Assembly (NCBI GenBank): GCA_002221725.1
Contig: NJFT01000024.1
Location: 124,001-188,000 of the forward strand
Length of the DNA: 64,000 bases
Reading direction: 5' to 3'
Source: Scedosporium boydii
Taxonomy: Eukaryota; Ascomycota; Sordariomycetes; Microascales; Microascaceae
Part shown: one piece after another, positions 56,298 to 64,000 of the stretch
Position numbering within the stretch: position 1 is the stretch's first letter
How the letters are laid out: every line of letters starts with the position of its first letter
Translations under genes and position numbers: made by a program
The notes under the pieces: model-generated
What the model saw: the letters and a program-made list of their open reading frames with translations, nothing else
What the model was told of the DNA's origin: nothing
Database searches by the model: none

Positions 56298-58295
56298 ATG
56301 GCTTCATTTAACATCCCCGGGTTGGGGTTCGCGACGCCGAATGAAGTGTTACCCCCAATGACCTCCGATTCTACACCTTCTCAAACTGCTTTCATCACCA
56401 ACTCGGACAAGCCTACGGAGGCTACGACCGCGACTCCCTCAACTACACTCGATAACAAAGAAATATCGAAACCCGAACAAGACACTCCCAATCAACCCGA
56501 AACTCAACATGAGAACCCTATAGTATCGAAAGAATCAGACGTTCCCATGTCAGAGGTCCGTACAGAGGAACGACCGGAGCAACCCGCAGCGCCAACGGAA
56601 ACGACGCCAACATCGATGGACGTGGATCAGAACTCTTCTAGTAACAACACACAACTTAATGGGGACAGCAAAGATGCTCCTTTATCTAACTATAAGGGTA
56701 ACGACCGACCCAGTGGTCTTGGCAATGGCACGCCGGTGAACTCGGAAGACTCCATGAAGGTCGACGAGGTTCCTGCCAATGGTGTGTCCATTACCGATGA
56801 CCTGGAGGCTGCTATTGGCGGCCTAGGTCCTTTCCCGGCCGCTGTGCCAGAACAGCAGGCCAATGGCGAAGGCCAAGATCAACACGAGGAGGCGAGCGGA
56901 GAGCACCCCGAATGGGAGATTGACTCTTCGCCTTACGAATCGTCATCAGAATCTGACAGTTCCGACTCGTCCTCCGATGAAGACTCAGACAATGAACAAT
57001 TTAGAGGCCTAAGCATCGAGGAAACTGCTCGGTTATTGATGGAGGCCGAGGCGGGGTCCGACGACGAAGATAGAGGCGATAAGAGCTCCCGAGCGCAGGT
57101 TCGAACGAAGAACGAGTTGCCCGAGGAAATATTGCCCAAGCCGGATGTTACGATCACGCCAGAGATGAAGATCGAAGAGCTCGGCTCTATCGAGCATATC
57201 GTTGACACCACCATTGTCATCAAAGCATTCACTCCAGGCGAATACCAAGTCATTGACACTGGCTCGGTGCTATGTACTGAAAACCGTGCTGTAATCGGCG
57301 CCCTCGCTGACGTCCTCGGAAAGGTGCAGGAGCCATTGTATACCGTGAGGTTTGCCACCCCCGAAGATATCACAGAGGCTGGTCTTCAAGTAGGAACCAA
57401 GGTGTTCTACTCGGCGAACCACGCGAATTATGTCTTTACGCAAGCTCTGAAGAACCTCAAAGGCTCAGATGCCAGTAATTTGCACGATGAAGAAGTCGCC
57501 GAGGACGAGATGGAGTTCTCCGACGACGAAAAGGAAGCAGAGTACAAGCGACAGCTTAAGAAAAAGCGGAGAGAGAGGCAAGGCGGTGGTGACTCCAGAG
57601 GCCGCGGAGGGCAACGGGCTCCGCACCCGCTTAGGAGCGAAGTCGCAAATGATGCTTCGTCAAGTGGACTCAACTATGACGATGGTGGCGATGATGATGG
57701 ACCATATAAGCCTCTCTCCAGGCCTCCCGGATACGGGGCAGGCGGCTTTTCTGGCGAAGAACCTCCGCCGGGTGCTTTTAGGGGCCGCGGTGGGCGCGGT
57801 GGCTTTAGGGGCCGGGGGCAGTCTAGAGGTAGGGGCTACGGGCGTGGAAGAAGTGGATCTGGCCCTGGCTCTGGTGGTTCTAGGGAGGGCTATTCTTTGC
57901 CACCGCAAAGGTCATATTCCCACGATCAACAACCGTTGCCTCCAAGGAACAACGGTGGATTTAACCAACGGGGAGGCTTCAACTTCCAGGTTCCGGCGGC
58001 GCAGAGTGTGGTTAGCGGAGGACAACCCACTCAAGGTGGCGGATTACCGTCGGGCGGCTATCGGGCACCTGCGTGGCCGCAGGCATTCCCAAACCCTCCT
58101 TTCCCCAACGTCCAACCGGGTGCTTGGGGTGGTCAACATGCCCCTCCTCCTGGCCTCCCTCAAAATAATGTACCCAATCCGGCCCTGCTCAACCCGGCAT
58201 TACTCGCATTGATATCAAGAATGACAGCGCAGAACCAGCAAAACCAACAACAAGGTCCGCCGGATGGTCAAAACGGCTACGGATCAGGTCGGTGA
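56298..58295 (+). CDS. naf1: H/ACA snoRNP assembly factor NAF1
   Basis: Naf1 binds the Cbf5 core during H/ACA snoRNP and telomerase RNP assembly and is replaced by Gar1 in the mature particle. This is a single-exon 665-aa protein. The Gar1-like beta-barrel lies at about residues 275-385: the block PDVTITPEMKIEELGSIEHI, then TGSVLCTENRAVIGALADV and VGTKVFYSANHANYVFT. Before it is a Ser/Asp/Glu-rich acidic region (SSSESDSSDSSSDEDSD). After it comes a Lys/Arg-rich helix (KRQLKKKRRERQ), an RGG/GRG-rich region and a Pro/Gln-rich tail rich in Asn, as in yeast Naf1. The start at 56298 is the first ATG and is followed by MASFNIPGLGF, a common N-terminus for the fungal family. Location is nuclear, inferred. 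Confidence 0.93.
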   Translation: MASFNIPGLGFATPNEVLPPMTSDSTPSQTAFITNSDKPTEATTATPSTTLDNKEISKPEQDTPNQPETQHENPIVSKESDVPMSEVRTEERPEQPAAPTETTPTSMDVDQNSSSNNTQLNGDSKDAPLSNYKGNDRPSGLGNGTPVNSEDSMKVDEVPANGVSITDDLEAAIGGLGPFPAAVPEQQANGEGQDQHEEASGEHPEWEIDSSPYESSSESDSSDSSSDEDSDNEQFRGLSIEETARLLMEAEAGSDDEDRGDKSSRAQVRTKNELPEEILPKPDVTITPEMKIEELGSIEHIVDTTIVIKAFTPGEYQVIDTGSVLCTENRAVIGALADVLGKVQEPLYTVRFATPEDITEAGLQVGTKVFYSANHANYVFTQALKNLKGSDASNLHDEEVAEDEMEFSDDEKEAEYKRQLKKKRRERQGGGDSRGRGGQRAPHPLRSEVANDASSSGLNYDDGGDDDGPYKPLSRPPGYGAGGFSGEEPPPGAFRGRGGRGGFRGRGQSRGRGYGRGRSGSGPGSGGSREGYSLPPQRSYSHDQQPLPPRNNGGFNQRGGFNFQVPAAQSVVSGGQPTQGGGLPSGGYRAPAWPQAFPNPPFPNVQPGAWGGQHAPPPGLPQNNVPNPALLNPALLALISRMTAQNQQNQQQGPPDGQNGYGSGR

Positions 58296-61200
58296 GAGGG
58301 GTATTAGCAGCGGGGCGGGGAATCGATGGTGGGACTGTCACAAATTCTACTTTCTGCATGGAAAATAGATAAGGGGGCATGGGGAATTCTTGGTCTGTAC
58401 TAGTATATCCGGTGCTTCCATCCAATGGTACATGGCATCTATAGTGTTTTGAGGGAAAAACGGAAAAGTTATGATACCAGAGCTATTATTTATAGTCTCG
58501 CTTTCAGTCAACCGCATTCGGAATTTGACGCTCCATCCTTCGTACTTGCTCTGGCCCCAACGCTCTCTCGTGGAAGAAAAGTAGACTATTACAGAAGACA
58601 ATGAGAAGTGATGTAGCGTAATACAGACCTGGACAGATAAGATGAAAGTGACTGTGGCTGAGACGGATACATCCTTGCTTGACGTGGAGAGGCGACCCTT
58701 GCAGCTGATGTCCCAATTCTCCCTCCATTATTCTTGTCAGTCCTTCACAAAGCTCTTGTGGCATTCATTCCACAACCGGACCCAGGATGATGGAGTAAAT
58801 ACGAGGCCGGATCAGGATGCATTCGTCGTTCTGGGATGTAATTATCCGCAAATGTCTTGTCATGACGTCTTTCTGTCGGTCCACGGGCCAGATCATGGTG
58901 TTACATCCGTCGTGGCGGGATGTGGGGTTTGGGATTCCCTCTGAGATTAGGTCTATGATTAAGGAGCATTCTGGATCTCTTGCATCTCCAGTAAGACAAG
59001 AGCTTGGAAGTTTTGGAATGGCGTAGCCTCTGGACTAGCAAGCCGAGACGAAACACGGCGAGGTCGGATGTGGGAGGCCTCGGATTTCGGAGATAGAAGG
59101 AGAGAATTAATCCGTCAAGGGATATCTGTTTGGAGAGGGTTTCCAGAAGGATCGACCTCGTTGAGAGAGGATCCTTGTGTTATGATGACAGCGCTCTCCT
59201 CATCTACTGCCACCTCCCACACGTCATTCTATAAACAGGACACTGCAAAACAACGAGCTTCTTTTTTGGGGCTACCGAGGATGCACCTTCAGGAATATGT
59301 ACTCGAAAGAGATGCACTGCAACTTCCATGAAACGCCCATGGAGGGAATCAAATGCCACATCCGATAATAAACTAGAGTTGCTCCAATCTCGGCCGACGA
59401 GGCTCAGACGCGTCAAGCGATTTCTCCACGAAGTTTGATAAGAACTGCCAGGGTAGCATATTACTTCGTCATCTGCTCTTTCGTGACCGGGGATGAAATC
59501 ATGATTGATATCCATGTTCTCGACCAGGATGAGACGCTGACCTACCAAGTATGGAGCAGGCACCGAGCCTCAGTGGCTGGTACATAGAGAGGCTGTGTCG
59601 ACATCCAAGGGAAGACCTGGGCGTTGTCACATTTCCCAAAAAATCGGACTGTCGGCACAGAAAAAGACCACTGCACTGCCAAGCGCTAATAAGGTCGCTG
59701 GGTTCCGCAGTCGTTCTCTCATTTCGGGAGAAGGTGGATGCTCAAGGGAAATTTGTGGGTTGTTTCAAAATATTGGACGGCGAGATTAGGTCGATCTTGG
59801 CGGGCTGGGATGACCCAGACTAACCACTGATGAATTGACAGTGGACACCGGACAATGGACACACTGGTGACTGGACAAGTTAAACCAGGCTCCAGAGTGA
59901 CAGGCACTTGGCGGCGCTAATTTGCGTGATGGGACGGAGCCAAGAGAACACTGGAATGATTGCATTTCCAGCGCCTGGCTGCCCTGGGCCCTCCGGGTCC
60001 TGAACTCTGCGAAGTGAGTACGAAGTACCTCGACCCTTGTCCCTGGCAAGTGCTGCAGAATGAACCCATCAAATCCTGCGTGCTTGAATGCTTCGACTTG
60101 ATATTCCTTGTCTGAGAAATCGGAGCTCGTGATGACCCGCCAATCCCACGTTTATTAGGGAAACAAGCCACTATTCTTAGTTCGCTTCGTATAACGGTGC
60201 TTTAGTCTCTCGGCATACAGCACGTACTTCATACTTTGGGGGCGAGAATCAATATTCTCGCAGGCAAACCGAGAGCTGAGGACCACAAAGTCACACCACT
60301 CCTTGGGTGAAGACGACAAGAGCTACGAAGTAAATTAGTCTTCCTAAGAGATGTCGAGCATCCGGACTGGTTTTCTTGAGAAAACCCACAGAGCTTCGGA
60401 AGCAAAAGCGTTCGCTCTGAGCAACATTCCACGTCGATCATTCTCACCGCCTCTATCTTATTGGTTCTCCGCATGTTCCTCGCATCCTTGGCCCAGCCCA
60501 TCCTGACCATACCAAAGACGGTTTGCGCAAATCCCCCATGTCGGGCAGGACCCTGTTCGTCCAATGGGAGCGTGTTGGTCCCTGAATGGGCGTTATTAGT
60601 GTACCGGGCAGTGTACTGAGGTACAAATTACCTATAGTGTATCCACATCGAAATTCGCACGGTGGACCGACGATCTGGTCCGCTTTGGGCCCAGCGCTAA
60701 GTTGACATGAGGACAGTGTGTTGGGACGAAACTCATTTGTACCTGCGCTAGGGCCAGGGGCTGGCAAGGCAAGGCAAGACAACACAGGCGCATAAGTCTC
60801 GTATTATGTACGAAGTACAAACATCAATACTTCAAGTTCATGAGGGATAAATTGTGCATTATTAGTACTCTGTACAATTACAGAATAGGGGCGACAAAAG
60901 CCCGGTTTTGTTTGTTTCTTGTTTCCGCCTTGCTTTGTCTTGCGTTGCCGAGGGCGAACGACAAGTGTTGGTTTGTCTGTGTCCCAGGGCGAACCCCTAT
61001 TGTGCAGTCGGATTGGGATTTTTACTTGGGCAATTTTCGCCAGTCAGCGTCCTGGTAAGAATACCTTGTAGTCAAGGCCGAATGACGAGCTGGAGTCTAG
61101 GATATGAATATCTTGATGACTGGGTGAAGGTACCTTGAGCAATTGAGTTCAAGAAGCAGAGGCTTCTATGTGGAGCGATGGTCCAGCTCCAGAACCAGAG

Positions 61201-62373
61201 AAATATCATTGATTTGATCACACCAGCGCGAGGATCAATAACTCCCGTCATCCTTGCAGGCCCATCAGTTCATCCCGTCATGGTCTCTGATCCTCTCCTC
61301 CCAAAGGAGTACGGGTGCAGGTACAAATGTTTATGTATGTACTTCGTACACTGATGCATATTCCTGGATGGGGAACAACAGCGTCTGGACGTGCCAGCAG
61401 GACATCATAACAAAAATGTACCAAGATATTTCCAGGTCCCACCAAACGAAGGAAAAAAGTCGAATTACCTCGTGTCGGTCGATGCCTTCATCTCGTGTCA
61501 AAGGATTCCAAGTACATTGCATTGTCGTGTAAAATTGCGCTGGGCAAAGCCAAATTTCCCCGGTATCCAGGTACCTTGGCTAGCTTCAGGTACTGCCAAC
61601 AGTGTACTCATACTGTCACTGCCACTGCCAATCCTGCCAATCCTCACCCCAGTCTCAGTTCTCTGTACTTTGTAGAGTACCTCAGTATAGCAACCCCAGT
61701 CATCACAGACCTCGAGATTTTCCGCTGCAACCCACTTCATCCCCCCTTACAAGCAGTTTCCCTGCTCTGATCCCTCCCTGGGTTCCGCCCTCCTTTACAA
61801 AGCGGTATGGCCTGGCATCTTTCAATCTCGCCCACTCAAGCCCTTCGTTGTTCTCTTTTACCCTCCTTTCACCCTCATCAAGGCACATTCCACAGTCTCT
61901 GATCTGAGCCTTTGAATTGCAACTCAACGGCTGCTCACACTCTTTTCAGCGCCGCTGTTGTTACAGTTCGTCCATTCTTTTTTTGTTTTTGCCCTTTTTT
62001 TGCAATATCTCCTGGGGACCTGGTGTACCATTGCCTTTAATTCTGCATTCTGAGGTGACAGGACACAACTGAACGCCAATATCAAGCCCCAGCCAGCTAC
62101 CGCGTCCCTCATTATTCACGACATCTTCTTGTTTGGTTGCTAGGCACCCAGTTGCAAACAATTCTCAGCAAACAGCTGCTGGACTTCCAAGTTTCTGTTT
62201 ACATATCGTTTCACCACGAGCGGACCGACGACATTCCTTTTCCCCCATACGAAATCGAAACCGGAAGAGTGGGCTTGCTCATTCGCTCAATGGTCGTATA
62301 AAGGTCGATTCGACGATAGTTTACAGGACGAAGTTTAACGCAAAAAAACAACAAACGATTCCCATTAACCGAG
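58296..62373. other. 4-kb gene-poor region with GTAC palindromes
   Basis: No convincing gene is seen in this 4-kb stretch; ORFs are all short and overlapping. From 60.0 to 61.4 kb it carries TACGAAGTAC/GTACTTCGTAC palindromes (60019-60028, 60808-60818, 61339-61349) and several partial copies. The last 600 bp before 62374 is rich in C/T and is probably the promoter and 5' UTR of the SH3 gene. Confidence 0.5.
60808..60818. repeat. GTACGAAGTAC palindrome (one of several)
   Basis: This near-perfect inverted repeat (GTAC-GAA-GTAC) recurs exactly or as TACGAAGTAC, TACTTCGTAC or the CC-centre variant at 5017, 13217, 47755, 60019 and 61339, always in intergenic DNA. Its role is unknown. Confidence 0.8.
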
Positions 62374-64000
62374 ATGGATCACCTGAAGCACGTTCGACAG
62401 CGTCGACGCCTGATGGAGGCTGTCAAGCTGGCTGCCCGTCAGAAGGGCAACAGTGACGCGGAGGAAGAGGATACCGCTACCAAGAAAGGTGAGCAGGCCT
62501 GAATGTCAAAGGAATCTGGGATGCAGTGGCGAGATCGGCCTGAGATTCTAACAGTTTGCAGGCCCGGTTACCGTTGTCCGAACCAAGTACAGGACTCTCG
62601 CCCCAACCTTCAGCGGAGAGATCGCAGGATACACCACCATCAAGCCTGGCGACTCGAAACCGACACCTACCCCCACGCCAGAGCGCCCCGAGACCACCAT
62701 CGTGGACAAGGGAACACCGGCGCAGGCCCCTCCGCCGGAAGAGACCAAATCGACTCCGACCACGCTCATCGTCGCCCCCGACGCGGACCGAGGCGTGACC
62801 ACCCCGACTTCCGCTGCAACTCAGCTTCCGATCGCCACCGAGCAAAGCCAGTCGTCTTCTTCCTCGAACTCGAACGACGCGAGCGCGGGAGCCAAGGCCG
62901 GTATCGCCATTGGTGTCATTGCGGGTGTTCTGGTTCTAGCTGGTCTCATCTTTTTCCTAATCAGGCGAAAGAAGAAGAAGGGAGAGCGGCAGAGCTTAGA
63001 GGACGATGAAAAGCTCCACGGAGCGTTTAGTTCGGCTAACTATACCCCGACTGCCGCTGCTGCCGTTACCGCGGCTGCCGTCGCCTCGAGCCCCGTCACC
63101 CATGGAAATTACAACGAGAAGCCCGTTGCTGGTGGTGCCGCTGCCGGCGCCGCTCCCTTCAACCGTGGTCAGAACGAGCAACCCCGATCGCCTGGCGTTA
63201 GTGGTTGGGAGCGTCCGATGACGAGCCAGAGCCAAAGCTCAGCCAATCCCTTCGGTCCCCAGGCTGAACTGCCTGGTTCGATGCCTCCTAGCCCTTCCAG
63301 CGGTGCGCCCATCGCTGCTGCCGCTGTTGCTGGTGCCGCCGCCGGGGCTGCGGCGGTCCGCGGAATGCAGCGCCAGACCTCCCGCAACCATGGCCACGGT
63401 CCCAAGCCGCTCGATCTCACGCTTGGCCCGCCTGCGCCTCTCCAGGGTGTTCCTCCTTCGCCCGTTGGTACTGAATATAGCGTGAACTCGATCTCTCCTG
63501 GCCAGCAATTCCCTGCTTCCTCCAGCGCGGCCGCTATCGCAGCTGCTGGTGGCCCTGCCGGTTCTATGGTTCATCGCGTCCAGCTCGACTTCAAGCCAAC
63601 CCTGGAGGACGAGCTCGAGCTTAAGGCTGGTCAACTTGTTCGACTCCTTCATGAATATGACGATGGCTGGGTAAGTTTGATGTTCCCCCCTTCATCCTAC
63701 TTTTATGACACAACCTATCAAACCCATGATAAAAGAAAGACACTAACAGCAATTCACAGGCTCTCTGCATTCGATTGGATAGGTCCCGTCAAGGTGTAGT
63801 CCCACGAACTTGTCTCTCGACTCGACCGGTGAAGCCTCGTGCTCCAGGTGGCCCCAACGGACAGCAGCGAATCGGACCCCCCGTCAACCCCAGCGGTCGT
63901 TCCATGACCCCTAGCGGCCGCCCGATGACGCCCCAGAATGGTGGCCCCGCTCCTCTCCAGATCCGACCTGAGTCTCCGGCTCGCCCTGGCACCCCCAGCG
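62374..64000 (+). CDS. Single-pass membrane protein with SH3 domain (3' end outside window)
   Basis: This gene runs off the window. The model is join(62374..62488,62562..63670,63760..>64000). Exon 1 encodes a basic N-terminus (MDHLKHVRQRRRLMEAVKLA); exon 2 starts GPVTVVRTKYRTL. A Thr/Pro/Ser-rich, probably O-glycosylated stretch follows. One membrane segment lies near residues 160-185 (AGIAIGVIAGVLVLAGLIFF) and is followed by RRKKKK, so the long C-terminal part should be cytosolic. That part has Ala/Ser/Pro-rich spacers and an SH3 domain starting VHRVQLDFKPTLEDELELKA and crossing the second intron (DDGW then ALCIRL and GVVPR). There is no signal peptide, so the N-terminus would be a type III or reverse anchor arrangement. 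Similar fungal membrane SH3 proteins exist (Fus1-like), but a specific role is not claimed. Confidence 0.8.

Overview
The window is chromosomal DNA from a filamentous ascomycete, most likely a Sordariomycete. The evidence is the short spliceosomal introns (about 50-160 nt, GT-AG, CTAAC/CTGAC-like branch points), the compact genes on both strands, and the protein set: TOS4/PLM2-like FHA protein, POM33, CTK2, SYP1, TAM41, NAF1, and a CBM1 cellulose-binding secreted protein. No rRNA, tRNA, CRISPR or intact transposon was found.

Layout. 0.4-2.1 kb: PTEN-type phosphatase (-). 3.3-4.6 kb: POM33/TMEM33-type nuclear-envelope protein (-) with a 16-nt microexon. 6.2-7.8 kb: CTD-kinase cyclin CTK2 (-), divergent from a palmitoyl-protein thioesterase at 9.0-10.1 kb (+). 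10.4-11.7 kb: ribosomal L1-domain nucleolar protein (-). 14.2-15.8 kb: FHA protein (+). 17.9 kb: small unknown protein (+). 19.3-21.3 kb: probable mitochondrial membrane protein (-). 23.5-28.7 kb: listerin E3 ligase (+). 28.8-30.3 kb: atypical CDK-like kinase (-), divergent from the muniscin SYP1 at 31.2-34.5 kb (+). 35.4-37.1 kb: a protein with a caspase-like domain whose catalytic residues appear lost (-). 38.1-40.5 kb: MAD1 (-). 41.1-42.4 kb: unknown gene with an intron/frameshift ambiguity (+).

From 42.4 to 53.2 kb the window is more accessory in character. It holds a decayed gene broken by several frameshifts (43.7-44.4 kb), AT-rich DNA, a small secreted six-cysteine protein (49.6 kb) and a CBM1 secreted protein (51.8-53.0 kb). 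The housekeeping gene TAM41 (45.3-47.1 kb) sits inside this stretch. From 53.7 kb core genes resume: ALG9 (-) and NAF1 (+) are divergent across about 500 bp. A gene-poor 4 kb with repeated GTACGAAGTAC palindromes follows. The window ends inside a membrane-anchored SH3 protein gene.

The genes do not form one pathway; this is an ordinary mix of core cell biology: cell cycle and transcription (MAD1, CTK2, FHA protein, kinase), RNA and ribosome biogenesis (L1-domain protein, NAF1), protein quality control (listerin), endocytosis (SYP1), lipid and glycan synthesis (TAM41, ALG9) and secretion. No operon-like or biosynthetic cluster was recognised. Exon boundaries were inferred by eye from splice consensus, reading phase and remembered family sequence, without transcript or database support.
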